Positions 35,784 through 44,192 of a stretch of 64,000 nt of DNA are shown here, piece by piece. The DNA lies in NCBI GenBank assembly GCA_965229345.1, contig OZ245872.1, forward strand, positions 2,976,001 to 3,040,000. Direction: 5' to 3'. Numbering within the stretch: position 1 is the stretch's first letter; the number at the start of each line of letters is the position of its first letter. Under the pieces are notes generated by a model. It was not told the origin of the DNA and did no database searches. It saw nothing but the letters and a program-made list of their open reading frames with translations. A program made the position numbers and the translations under genes. This stretch comes from PBB1 sp965229345. Lineage in GTDB: Bacteria > Pseudomonadota > Gammaproteobacteria > Burkholderiales > Burkholderiaceae_C.

Positions 35784-36434
35784 ATGAAACTGATCAATTC
35801 CTTCGGACCCAATCCGCGCATGGTGCGCATGTTCATGCTCGAGAAGAACATCACCCTGCCATTCGTCAACATGGACATCCTTGCCGGTGAGAACCGCCAA
35901 AGCGCGTACCTGCAAAAGAACCCCGCTGGACAGACGCCCAGCCTCGAGCTCGACGACGGTCGCATCATTGCCGAGACCGTGGCCATCTGCGAGTACCTGG
36001 AAGAGCTGCACCCCACGCCCGCGCTGATCGGCGCCACGCCGGTCGAACGCGCCGAGGCACGCATGGCCCTGCGGCGCATCGAACTCAATGCCTGCGAGTA
36101 CCTGTACAACGGTTTCCGCTTCGGCGCAGGGCTGGAGTTGTTCAAGGACCGTGTGCGTTGCCTGCCAGACGCCGTCGAAGGCCTGCACGCCAAGGGCGCC
36201 GATGGCTTGAAGCTCGCCGATTCGCTGCTCAAGGGCAAGACCTTCCTGTGCGGCAATCGCCTCACGATCGGTGATCTGGTGCTGTACTGCTGCATCGATT
36301 TCTGCGCGTCGGCCGGCTTCAAGGTCTCGCCTGATCTGACGAACCTGCACGCATGGCTCGAGCGGATCAACAGCCGGTCCAGCGCGAGCGCGTCGCTGTC
36401 GTCCAACTGGAGCGAGATCGGCCTGCGCGGCTGA
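35784..36434 (+). CDS. Glutathione S-transferase family protein
   Basis: 216 residues. N-terminal thioredoxin-like domain 'KLINSFGPNPRMVRMFMLEKN', with 'NPAGQTPSLELDDGRIIAETVAICEYLEE' in parts as the glutathione-binding region. The helical C-terminal domain has the N-capping motif region 'RLTIGDLVLYCCIDF'. Role: conjugation or detoxification, substrate not predictable. An efficient terminator follows at 36482-36507. Confidence 0.9.
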   Translation: MKLINSFGPNPRMVRMFMLEKNITLPFVNMDILAGENRQSAYLQKNPAGQTPSLELDDGRIIAETVAICEYLEELHPTPALIGATPVERAEARMALRRIELNACEYLYNGFRFGAGLELFKDRVRCLPDAVEGLHAKGADGLKLADSLLKGKTFLCGNRLTIGDLVLYCCIDFCASAGFKVSPDLTNLHAWLERINSRSSASASLSSNWSEIGLRG

Positions 36435-36481
36435 GCGCGAGGCGCTCGAAAACCCACCTTGAGGCCCACGCCTGAAGGCAG

Positions 36482-36507
36482 AACGCCACCCACTGGGTGG
36501 CGTTTTT
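36482..36507 (+). terminator. Rho-independent terminator after the GST gene
   Basis: Perfect stem of AACGCCACCC with its complement around ACT, ending in TTTTT, 48 bases after the GST stop codon. Confidence 0.9.
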
Positions 36508-36725
36508 CATGGTGCTGATCGAAAAGCGCCGGATCTCGCAGCGATGAGGTTGCAAGTTGAATGCGCCGCGAGCGCGCGCGTCTCAGCGGGCGGGGGCGGG
36601 TCGTGTGGCCTCACCACGGCCGGCTCAGCCCCCTCCTCCGTCAAGCGATCCGCAGAGCTTGCCGCGCAGCGGCTGGGCAGCAGGTTTGCGATATCGTGTT
36701 TCATTGACCTTGTCGGTAGGACACC

Positions 36726-37658
36726 ATGAACAGTCACGTCGGCATCATCGGTACCGGTTCAGTGGGCACCAGTGTCGCGCTCTCGACCCTGCTGTCGGGT
36801 GCGGCCAGTGCCCTGTGGTTACACGATCTGAACATGGCGCGCGCCGAGGGCGAGGCGATGGACCTGGCGCACGGCGCGGCCTACTACCCCGACTGCGAAC
36901 TGCGCACGGCCGCGCTGGACGAGATGCACCAGTGCGATGTGGTGGTGATCGCTGCTGGCCGCAACAGCCGCCCTGGAGAGACACGCCTGGACCTGCTGCG
37001 AGACAACGCCCGCGTGGTGACAGACATCGGCCGCGCGCTGACCGGCTACACCGGCACGGTGGTGATGGTGACCAACCCGGTGGACGTACTGACGCTGGTG
37101 CTGCAGCAGAGCAGCGGCCTGCCGCCGGAACGGGTGCTGGGCACCGGCACCATGCTCGACACGGCGCGCTTGCGACAGAGGCTGGGGCGTGAACTGGGCC
37201 TGGCAACCCACTCGATTCATGCTCAGGTGGTGGGCGAACACGGCGACAGCGAGGTGGTGCTGTGGTCAAGCGCCCAGGTGGGCGGCTTGCCGGTGCGGCA
37301 ATGGCCTGGCTGGTCGCCGGCGACCGAAGAGCGGCTGGCGCGCGAGGTGCGCGAGGCCGCCTATGAAGTGATCCGGCGCAAAGGGGCCACCAACCACGCG
37401 ATCGGACTGGTGACGGCCAGCCTGCTGCGCTGCCTGCTGCGCGGCGAGCACCGTGTGCTGACCGTGTCGCGTGTCCAGGTCGATGCTGCGGCGCAGGCAC
37501 TGGGCCTGCAGGGCGTGGCGCTGTCGCTGCCGACCGTGGTGTCGGCGCAAGGCGGCACGCAGGTTCTGCTGCCACAGATGGCCGAAGACGAGGCCGCCGC
37601 GCTGAGGCATTCGGCGCAGGTGCTGCAACAGGCGGCGGGTTCGCTCACGGCGCGGTAG
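36726..37658 (+). CDS. L-lactate dehydrogenase-like protein (LDH/MDH superfamily)
   Basis: 310 residues. NAD-binding 'VGIIGTGSVGTSVALSTLL', catalytic His in 'VVGEHGDSEVVLW', substrate Arg in 'RPGETRLDLLRDNARVV', and 'GTGTMLDTARLRQRLG'. The order and the PGETR loop are those of L-lactate dehydrogenase, which interconverts pyruvate and lactate. At the residue that decides substrate (Gln in LDH, Arg in MDH) this protein has Ser (N-S-R-P-G-E-T-R), so the 2-oxo acid used may differ. A cytoplasmic enzyme; no operon partner. Confidence 0.88.
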   Translation: MNSHVGIIGTGSVGTSVALSTLLSGAASALWLHDLNMARAEGEAMDLAHGAAYYPDCELRTAALDEMHQCDVVVIAAGRNSRPGETRLDLLRDNARVVTDIGRALTGYTGTVVMVTNPVDVLTLVLQQSSGLPPERVLGTGTMLDTARLRQRLGRELGLATHSIHAQVVGEHGDSEVVLWSSAQVGGLPVRQWPGWSPATEERLAREVREAAYEVIRRKGATNHAIGLVTASLLRCLLRGEHRVLTVSRVQVDAAAQALGLQGVALSLPTVVSAQGGTQVLLPQMAEDEAAALRHSAQVLQQAAGSLTAR

Positions 37659-37839
37659 GCGCGGCGAATCGGCCGCGGTGGCAGGTGCATCGCCCGCGCC
37701 CGCAGTTCGGCATTCGAGGCCAGCACCCCGTCAATGCCTATCAGGCGTCGGTCACACCATTCATGGGTCGGCTTGATCTGAATCAACACCGCACGCCTCA
37801 AAGCAGACGAAGCTGCTCCTGAACCACAAGGAGCCCCTC

Positions 37840-38259
37840 ATGAAGATCGTTCTTGCTGCGATCGCCTCGTCGCTCGCGGTCGCCGGCTATGCGTCAGCCG
37901 CGAACTCGACAACGCTGGGTGCCGAGGAACATGCCGCCCACCATCCGGCAGTGGCAGCGCCTTCATCTGCCGAGGTGGATGAACAGATGAAGATGATGCA
38001 CTCGATGCATCAGAAGATGGCTGAGGCCAAGACGCCGGAAGAGCGTGCGGCGCTGATGAAGGACCACATGAAGGCCATGCGTGAAGGCATGGCGATGATG
38101 GGCAAGATGCATGGCGGGATGTCCATGGGCGGCAAGGCTGCGGGCAACGGCCACATGTCAATGAACCACGACGCGATGAAGCGTCGCATGGACATGATGG
38201 AAATGATGATGCAGATGATGATGGACCGGGACGACATGAACAACCCGGCGCCCAAGTAA
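37840..38259 (+). CDS. Met- and His-rich secreted protein (copper-associated)
   Basis: 139 residues with a signal peptide ending 'GYASAA'. The mature protein is extremely rich in Met and His, in blocks such as 'DEQMKMMHSMHQKMAEA', 'MREGMAMMGKMHGGMSMGG' and 'MMEMMMQMMMDRDDM'. Such sequences bind Cu(I) in periplasmic copper-tolerance proteins. It faces the copper oxidase operon tail to tail. No named family recognised; a periplasmic copper buffer or chaperone is inferred. Confidence 0.75.
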   Translation: MKIVLAAIASSLAVAGYASAANSTTLGAEEHAAHHPAVAAPSSAEVDEQMKMMHSMHQKMAEAKTPEERAALMKDHMKAMREGMAMMGKMHGGMSMGGKAAGNGHMSMNHDAMKRRMDMMEMMMQMMMDRDDMNNPAPK

Positions 38260-38320
38260 GGACCGAGAACCTCAGCAGGTGACCGGCCACTGTCACGGCA
38301 AGAAGGTGAGAGAGTCCCTT

Positions 38321-39688
38321 TCAATGGCCTGGGTGGCCGGTGGGTTTGCGCACCTGCAGGGTGTGGGCATCGGCTTGGGGTGACTGCGACCGAACTGCTT
38401 CCGGCATCTCCGCCGTGTATTCGCTGGCGAGCGTGCCCGCGGGGTGCTTGTACGGTCCGGGGTCAGTGAAGTCACCGCGCTTGACGTCGTCGCGGACCTT
38501 CACGACGCTGAACATCCCGCCCATGCCCACGGGTCCGAACGGGCCGGTGCCGGTCATCATGGGCAGCGTGTTGTCGGGCAAGGGCATCTCCATCACGGCC
38601 ATGTCGTGCATGCCCTTGTCGCCCATCACCATGTAGTCCGGCACGAGCGCTGAAATCTTCTTTGCGACATCACGGTGATCCACGCCGATCATGGTGGGGA
38701 CCGCGTGGCCCATGGCATTCATCGTGTGATGGGATTTGTGGCAGTGGATCGCCCAGTCACCGGCCAGCGCGTCGAACTCGAAGGCCCGCATCTGGCCCAC
38801 GGCGATGTCGGTCGTCACCTCCGGCCAGCGTGCACTCTTGGGCACCCAGCCGCCATCGGTTCCGGTCACCTCGAAGTGAGGGCCGTGCATGTGGATCGGA
38901 TGGTTGGTCATCGTCAGGTTCCCGACGCGGATCCGAACCCGCTCGCCGGTGCGAGCAACGAACGGATCGATGCCGGGAAAGGCCCGGCTGTTCCACGTCC
39001 ACAGGTTGAACTCGAGCATCGTGTTCACCTTCGGGGTCGCGCTGCCGGGCTCAATGTCGTAGGCGTTGAGGATGAAGCCGAAGTCACGGTCGACCTTGAA
39101 CTGCCTCAGGTCCTTCGGGTGCACGATGAACAGCCCCATCATTCCCATCGCCATCTGCGTCATCTCGTCGGCGTGAGGGTGGTACATGAAGGTGCCCGAG
39201 CGCTGCAGCACGAACTCGTACATGAAGGTTTTTCCGACTTCAATGGGCGGCTGGGTCAGGCCGCTGACCCCGTCCATGCCCGACGGCAGCAGGACACCGT
39301 GCCAGTGAACACTCGTGACCTCCGGCAGCTTGTTGGTGACGAAGATGCGGATGCGGTCCCCTTCGACGGCTTCGATGGTCGGACCCGGGCTTTGCCCGTT
39401 GTAGCCCCAGAGGTTGGCTTTCATGCCAGGCGCGATTTCTCGCACCACCGGTTCAGCCACCAGGTGGAACTCCTTGACGTTGTCCTTCATTCGCCAGGGC
39501 AGCGACCAGCCGTTGAGCGTGACGATGGGTTGATACGGCCGGCCGGTCGGTGGCGGTGGCGGCAATTGCACGGCCGCGGACGACTGCACCACGGCCTCGG
39601 GCAGCAGTGCCGCGCCGGCACGGCTGACGGCCGCGGCGCCCAGCAGCGTCGCGCCTGCCGCCTTGAAGAAAGTTCTGCGTTGGGTCAT
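38321..39688 (-). CDS. copA: Multicopper oxidase (CopA/CueO type)
   Basis: 455 residues with a Tat signal ('MTQRRTFFKAAGATLLGAA'), so it is exported folded. All four copper-ligand motifs are visible: 'HWHGVLLPSG', 'MYHPHADE', 'HPIHMHGPHFEV' and the C-terminal HCHxxxHxxxxM in 'HCHKSHHTMNAM'. It probably oxidises Cu(I) in the periplasm to the less toxic Cu(II). A Met/Gly-rich region 'MVMGDKGMHDMAVMEMPLPDN' resembles substrate-binding Met segments. It lies 12 bases after the TolC-like gene. Confidence 0.93.
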   Translation of the reverse strand: MTQRRTFFKAAGATLLGAAAVSRAGAALLPEAVVQSSAAVQLPPPPPTGRPYQPIVTLNGWSLPWRMKDNVKEFHLVAEPVVREIAPGMKANLWGYNGQSPGPTIEAVEGDRIRIFVTNKLPEVTSVHWHGVLLPSGMDGVSGLTQPPIEVGKTFMYEFVLQRSGTFMYHPHADEMTQMAMGMMGLFIVHPKDLRQFKVDRDFGFILNAYDIEPGSATPKVNTMLEFNLWTWNSRAFPGIDPFVARTGERVRIRVGNLTMTNHPIHMHGPHFEVTGTDGGWVPKSARWPEVTTDIAVGQMRAFEFDALAGDWAIHCHKSHHTMNAMGHAVPTMIGVDHRDVAKKISALVPDYMVMGDKGMHDMAVMEMPLPDNTLPMMTGTGPFGPVGMGGMFSVVKVRDDVKRGDFTDPGPYKHPAGTLASEYTAEMPEAVRSQSPQADAHTLQVRKPTGHPGH

Positions 39689-39700
39689 GTCTGTCCTCCT

Positions 39701-41098
39701 TCAACGGCGGGTTTGGGTGGGCAGGCTGCCTGCTGTGCGATCCCGTCCCGATGCCAGGTCCGGCGATCGGCCCGCCAGCGCGGCTTGCAGGTCGGTTTCT
39801 GCCACCCAGTAATCGCGCAGTGCCTCGACCGCGCCAGTGACACTGGCCACCTGGTCCTTGGCGTCGGCCAACAGCTCGAAGACGCTCGCCAGCATGCCGT
39901 TGTAGCGAAGCAGGTTCTCGTCCGAGATGCGCCGGCGCAGCGGGACCACCTCATCGCGGTAGTGCCGGGCCAGGTCGTAAGCGGTCCGGTAGGCAGAGTA
40001 GGCCTCGCGCACTTCAGAGCTGGCGTTCACAGCGACCTGGGCGGTGCGGTTCACCGACTGCATGTAGGTCGCCTCGGCACGCGCGACACGCGCCGAGCCG
40101 AAATCGAACAGGGGCAGCTCGAGCTCGATTTCGTAGCCGTTCATGCGGGACTCACCGGTGTTGCTCTTGTTCTGGTATCCGACGTTGAGCACGTTGATGA
40201 ATCGAGTGGCTGTGGTCAGGCCGAGGGACCGAGCCGTCGCTTCGGTCGAGCGCTTGGCCATCAGCACGTCCAGGCGCTTGTTCATCGCTGTTTGCTCGGC
40301 ATCCTTCGGCTCGGTGGGGGTGGCCGGTAGATCGGGCAGTCGCTCGGGCAGCGTGAAGTCGAGCTGCTCACTGCTGAGCGCCAGGACCCGGGCCAGACGC
40401 TCCCGCGTGGCAACAGCGTGGTGCTGAGCTCTGGCGAACTGCGTGGTCGCATCCGAGTAGAAGGACTGCTCGCGCATCTGCGCCAGCTTGTTGAAGTTGC
40501 CTGCTGTGGCCATGCGCCTGGCCAGCTCGTTGGAGGCGTCGGCAGCGTCTTTGACCTGCCCCGCGTAGCCGACGAGCTGCTGAGCCGTCACGGCATCGAA
40601 GAAGGCCTTGCGCGCCTCGCTGGCAACGCCCAGGGTGTCGATCGCCGCCTGCAGCTGGACTTGTTCGAATCGGCTTCGCTCTGCTCGCTGGGCCAGTGGC
40701 ATGGTGACCAGCGCGAGGACGTCGAAGATGACGGCACGGTCGATTTCCGTCGCACTGCCGTTGCTCAAGCGCCCGAATCGGAACGATGGGTTGGCGGGCC
40801 GTCCGGTGCGCACCAGGTCGGCTTCAGCAATGCCGAGTTCAGCGTAGCTGGCCTGAAGGTCCCGGTTGTTCAGCAGCGCAATCTCGACCGCACTGTTCGC
40901 GCTCAGCGCTTGCTTCAGCAACTCGGCAACCCGCGCCTTGGCCGCATCGGTTTGCTCGCCGGTTCGCTGGTAGGTGGGCGCATGCCCGACGCGTTCCTGG
41001 GTCAGCCGCTCGACCTCCCCGAAGCCGCCGTCGGGGGAGAAGGAGGCGCAGCCTGCCAGCGTGAGCAAGGCCAGCGTCGCTGCAGTCGATCGCATCAT
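39701..41098 (-). CDS. TolC family outer-membrane lipoprotein
   Basis: 465 residues with a lipobox 'LLTLAGC'. Two OEP repeats: 'EIALLNNRDLQASYAELGIAEADLVRTGRPANPSF' in parts and, in the second half, 'ELPLFDFGSARVARAEATYMQS' and 'VREAYSAYRTAYDLARHYRDEVVPLRRRI'. Long helical coiled coils are typical. TolC-like proteins form the outer-membrane duct of efflux systems; here no RND or fusion protein is adjacent, but copA is. It overlaps the small gene upstream by 4 bases (ATGA). Confidence 0.9.
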   Translation of the reverse strand: MMRSTAATLALLTLAGCASFSPDGGFGEVERLTQERVGHAPTYQRTGEQTDAAKARVAELLKQALSANSAVEIALLNNRDLQASYAELGIAEADLVRTGRPANPSFRFGRLSNGSATEIDRAVIFDVLALVTMPLAQRAERSRFEQVQLQAAIDTLGVASEARKAFFDAVTAQQLVGYAGQVKDAADASNELARRMATAGNFNKLAQMREQSFYSDATTQFARAQHHAVATRERLARVLALSSEQLDFTLPERLPDLPATPTEPKDAEQTAMNKRLDVLMAKRSTEATARSLGLTTATRFINVLNVGYQNKSNTGESRMNGYEIELELPLFDFGSARVARAEATYMQSVNRTAQVAVNASSEVREAYSAYRTAYDLARHYRDEVVPLRRRISDENLLRYNGMLASVFELLADAKDQVASVTGAVEALRDYWVAETDLQAALAGRSPDLASGRDRTAGSLPTQTRR

Positions 41099-41445
41099 GG
41101 CGTGCCTCCCTGCTGGGCATGTCCTTGATGCCTGGGCGAGGTCTTCATGGGCATCGCAGCGTTCGCGGGCACGGCAGGCTTCGAGACCATTTCCGTGCCC
41201 TCCATGCCGCCCATGCGGCGTCCGGCATGGCCACTCGCCCCACCGGAGCCGCCCGCCACCTGGTCGTTCAGCTCGCGCCAGTCGATGGGTTGCGCGTCTC
41301 GGTAGAGCTTGTAGTCGGCAAAGGCTGACCTGTAGGTCAGCTTTGGATGGGTCTGTGGCCTCTCACGCTTGTCGGCTTGCGCCGCAGCAAGAAAAGGAGC
41401 GCACGTCGCGAGGGCGCAGCCCCACGCTGTTGCTTTGTTTTGCAT
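41095..41445 (-). CDS. Small secreted protein of the copper operon, unknown
   Basis: 116 residues with a signal peptide ending 'LAAAQA'. The mature part contains 'TYRSAFADYKLYRDAQPIDWRELND' in parts, then Gly/Met/His-rich sequence ('MGGMEGTEMVSKP', 'PRHQGHAQQGG'). This layout recurs next to copper-resistance TolC genes, but I cannot name a family. Translationally coupled to the TolC-like gene. Confidence 0.72.
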   Translation of the reverse strand: MQNKATAWGCALATCAPFLAAAQADKRERPQTHPKLTYRSAFADYKLYRDAQPIDWRELNDQVAGGSGGASGHAGRRMGGMEGTEMVSKPAVPANAAMPMKTSPRHQGHAQQGGTP

Positions 41446-41533
41446 GGTTTGAACTCATCTGTAGCCAATGGCCTGTGTCCCGTGCATCTGACGCACGAGC
41501 CCCTTCCGGCCTCTCAGCGGAGGCCTGCGTGGG

Positions 41534-41941
41534 TCAGATGGTTCGTGGAGGACGGTCCTGGCCGTCAGGGTAATAAACCGTGACGCGAGCGGTCAGCATT
41601 GGAAATGCTGCAGAACACATCGCCATCGGGCTGGCGACAGACGGCGGGGCGAACGCAAGGGGCGTCACGCAACAGCCACCACCCGCGCAGAACTGGCACA
41701 CGGGTGAATGTGTGCCCGAGGACGACTCGCCCGATGGGTCCCCATGCGGATGGTCGTGTGTCGCCATCTGATGCGCGCCCACATCGTGGTCGGTGTGCAT
41801 GCCGTGATGCCCGTGCTCGGCAACCGCGACCGTGCCGGTCACCGCTGCTTCCCCAGGGCACAGCATCACCGCCGCCACCGCACCCCGAATGGGAAGCAGG
41901 ACAGCGAGCAAGACGAGGATGAAGATGCGGAGGCGCTTCAC
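41534..41941 (-). CDS. Small His/Cys-rich secreted protein
   Basis: 135 residues from a GTG at 41941. Signal-like helix 'FILVLLAVLLPIRGAVAA' is followed by a His-rich stretch ('HGHHGMHTDHDVGAHQMATH'), then 'CQFCAGGGCC' and a hydrophobic region with Met/Cys. The pattern suggests metal binding in the envelope, perhaps a DUF2946-like protein (uncertain). It lies 88 bases upstream of the copper operon on the same strand and is likely its first gene. Confidence 0.65.
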   Translation of the reverse strand: MKRLRIFILVLLAVLLPIRGAVAAVMLCPGEAAVTGTVAVAEHGHHGMHTDHDVGAHQMATHDHPHGDPSGESSSGTHSPVCQFCAGGGCCVTPLAFAPPSVASPMAMCSAAFPMLTARVTVYYPDGQDRPPRTI

Positions 41942-42063
41942 GGTACCGAATTATCGAGCAGCCAGTTTCAAAACTCGGGGTTCTGCCACCCGGTTGATGC
42001 CCCCAACTGTGCCCCCGTTCTGTCGCGACTGTCAAAGCGCCGTAAAGAGCCTCCGCCAGAAAA

Positions 42064-42094
42064 AAGCCCCGTAAACACTGGGTTTGCGGGGCTT
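42064..42094. terminator. Terminator-like hairpin
   Basis: AAGCCCCGTAAAC pairs with GTTTGCGGGGCTT except one position. A run of six A precedes it, giving a U-tract for minus-strand transcription; on the plus strand TTCTT follows. Confidence 0.6.
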
Positions 42095-42183
42095 CTTGCG
42101 GCTCTTGTTGAACCTCTTAGAACGTGTCTCTGGCGGTGGGCTGAGTCGCGAGCGAACTGCTCTCACCACCGAATTCCCAGTAT

Positions 42184-42352
42184 CAGGGAAATCTACAGGG
42201 AATTTGAAAGGCCTTAGGACACCCGTCCGCAGTGACGCCGCGCTGAGCCTGAGTCGCAGCGCGGCTTGCAGATCGAGACAGTGACCTTCCGCTGCAAACG
42301 GAACAGGGAATCAAATCGGGCCGAACAGGGAAATTGTTGAGCTTTACAGGGA
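42184..42352. repeat. Five dispersed copies of CAGGGA(A)
   Basis: CAGGGAA at 42184-42190, 42196-42202, 42304-42310 and 42326-42332, and CAGGGA at 42347-42352, all in the same orientation within 170 bases. Similar fragments occur in intergenic remnants of mobile DNA in proteobacteria (recollection, not checked). Confidence 0.6.
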
Positions 42353-42594
42353 TGGCGCTGGGGATCTGGATCAGGCACGGGCAGGCGCCACGTCAAGTTT
42401 CAGGCGTGGAAATCGCCGAGGCGAACGGCCGCCTGCGACCCAATCCAGTCTGTCGAGGAGTTGAGAAGCAGTCGCTGCCGACGGCGGCGACCGATGAAGA
42501 TGCCCTGCGTTTCGGTGCCAGTCAGCGTCTTGCGGCCCGCGCGGACGAGCCTTTATCGGTGGGGATGCACCACAGATTCCACCCACCTGAAGTC

Positions 42595-42963
42595 TCACTT
42601 GGCACCCCCGCTGGCCTTCGACACATACAGCGACAGAGCCTCAATCTCTGCATCGGTGAGCTTGTCCTTGTACGAAGGCATCTGGCCCAGCCCGTTGCGC
42701 AGCGCCTTCGCCACGCGCGCAGCGTCGGGCTTCAACTCGTCCAGCACCGGGCCGACGGCGCCCTCGGCGCCCGCGGCCTGCAAGGTGTGGCAAACGGCGC
42801 ACGACGGGACGACGCCTTGCAGGAACAGCTTCTTCCCTAGCGCGAGTTGCGCCCTGTCGTCGGCCGCCAGCGCGGGTAGAACGGGCAGCGCCAAGCCGGC
42901 GACGAGCACCGACGCGACCCTCATTGCATGCAACATGAAGCGCTGCTGGATGGTGCTGCGCAT
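42595..42963 (-). CDS. sorB: Cytochrome c subunit of sulfite dehydrogenase (SorB-like)
   Basis: 122 residues with a signal peptide ending 'ALAA'. Heme-binding CxxCH is 'CAVCH' at residues 55-59. The Met ligand is in 'NGLGQMPSYKDKLTDAEIEALSLYVS', a standard class-I cytochrome c end. It follows the molybdoenzyme gene by 2 bases and should take electrons from it in the periplasm, as SorB does for SorA. Confidence 0.88.
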   Translation of the reverse strand: MRSTIQQRFMLHAMRVASVLVAGLALPVLPALAADDRAQLALGKKLFLQGVVPSCAVCHTLQAAGAEGAVGPVLDELKPDAARVAKALRNGLGQMPSYKDKLTDAEIEALSLYVSKASGGAK

Positions 42964-42965
42964 GA

Positions 42966-44192
42966 TCAGGCCACCGTCACTTTCACGGCGTGGTCGGCCC
43001 AGCTCGTGTTGTTGTAGCCGCCGGCGTTTTCCATCCGCTGTTCGGGCTGCACGTTGCCTGCCGTGTCGGTGGCGCGGCTGGCCAGCGTGTGGCTGCCGGC
43101 CGGCAGCCTGGCCGGCAGCACGAACTGGCGCCAGGCATAGCGGCCAAGGTCGGGCCCGGTGAGCCGCGCGTCGTTCCAGGTCTTGCCGCCGTCCAGCGAC
43201 ACCTCGACGCGCTTGATGCCGTTCAGCCCGCCGAAGGCCACGCCTTGCACCTGCACCAGGCCGGCCCTCACGCCAGCTGCGTCGGGTGCGGGCGAGTTGA
43301 TCCACGACTTGACCGTCATCTCCTGCACCGACGGCTGGCTGGGTTCGCCCTTGCCGCCCGGCGGCGAGATGCGGTAGCCGTGCGACATGATCTTCGCCTC
43401 GGTTTCCTTGGCCGTGAAGGCCAGGCGCTTGATGTACTTGATGTTGTTCACGCCGGTGTAGCCGGGCACGATCAGGCGCAGCGGCCCGCCGTGGGCCAGC
43501 GAGATCGGCACGCCGTTCATCTCCCAGGCCAGCAGCGCGTCGGCCATCGCGGCGGCCGGCACCGAGCGCTCGACGATGATGCTCAGCGGGTCCAGGCCTT
43601 CGGGCAGCTTCTCGCCGCCGGTGCCGGTCAGGTAACCGGCGCCCGGCACGACGCCGCCCAGCGCTTCGGCCACCACGCGCACCGGAACGCCGGTCCACAT
43701 CACGCAACCCGCCGCGCCCACCTGCCAGGGTGTGCCACTGGGCTTGCTGGGGAAGTAGCCGCGACCATTGCCCGAGCACTGCAGCACCATCGCGGTCGTC
43801 TCCACGCCCATCGTCTTCAGCTCGCGCAGCGTCAGCATGCGCGGCGCCTTCACGCCTTCGATGGCCACCTGCCAGGCGTCGCGGTCGGCGACGATGGACG
43901 CGTCGGGCGCCGGCAGGTTGTTGCGGATGTAGAGCTGCTCGGCCGGCGTGATGACCCCGCTGCCGAAGGCTGCGCGCTTGGTCTCGATGGTGGTGCTGCT
44001 GTGCACGATGACGCTGGCCGGGTCTTTCCACGCCACGTAGGCGGGCAGCGGCTTGGGCGTGGCGCTGGCCACTGGGGTTTCGCCAGCCGCGGCGGCACCG
44101 CGCGTGAAAGTGGCCAGGCCGGCCGCGGCCAGGGCGCTGGCGCTGCCGGCCAGCATCTGGCGCCGCGGCAGCGAGTTCAAGGTCTTGTTCAT
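42966..44192 (-). CDS. sorA: Molybdopterin sulfite dehydrogenase catalytic subunit (SorA-like)
   Basis: 408 residues. A Tat-type signal 'RRQMLAGSASALAAAGL' leads to periplasmic export. The molybdenum-ligand Cys is Cys139 in 'VLQCSGNGRGYF'. Sulfite-oxidase fold blocks: 'GCVMWTGVPVRVVAEALGG', 'EMNGVPISLAHGGPLRLIVPGYTGVNNIKY' in parts, and the C-terminal dimerisation domain with 'FGGLNGIKRVEVSLDGGKTW'. It oxidises sulfite to sulfate, passing electrons to the cytochrome c encoded next. The start overlaps the upstream gene by ATGA. Confidence 0.92.
   Translation of the reverse strand: MNKTLNSLPRRQMLAGSASALAAAGLATFTRGAAAAGETPVASATPKPLPAYVAWKDPASVIVHSSTTIETKRAAFGSGVITPAEQLYIRNNLPAPDASIVADRDAWQVAIEGVKAPRMLTLRELKTMGVETTAMVLQCSGNGRGYFPSKPSGTPWQVGAAGCVMWTGVPVRVVAEALGGVVPGAGYLTGTGGEKLPEGLDPLSIIVERSVPAAAMADALLAWEMNGVPISLAHGGPLRLIVPGYTGVNNIKYIKRLAFTAKETEAKIMSHGYRISPPGGKGEPSQPSVQEMTVKSWINSPAPDAAGVRAGLVQVQGVAFGGLNGIKRVEVSLDGGKTWNDARLTGPDLGRYAWRQFVLPARLPAGSHTLASRATDTAGNVQPEQRMENAGGYNNTSWADHAVKVTVA

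Larger units (their letters stand above)
41942..42594. other. 653-base non-coding stretch with repeats, between copper and sulfite loci
   Basis: No gene is supported. It holds paired GCCCCC motifs near 42000-42020, a terminator-like hairpin (42064-42094), a 9-base inverted repeat GCCGCGCTG/CAGCGCGGC (42237-42265), and five copies of CAGGGA(A) (42184-42352). This looks like residue of past insertions. The copper operon promoter should lie in its left part. Confidence 0.6.
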
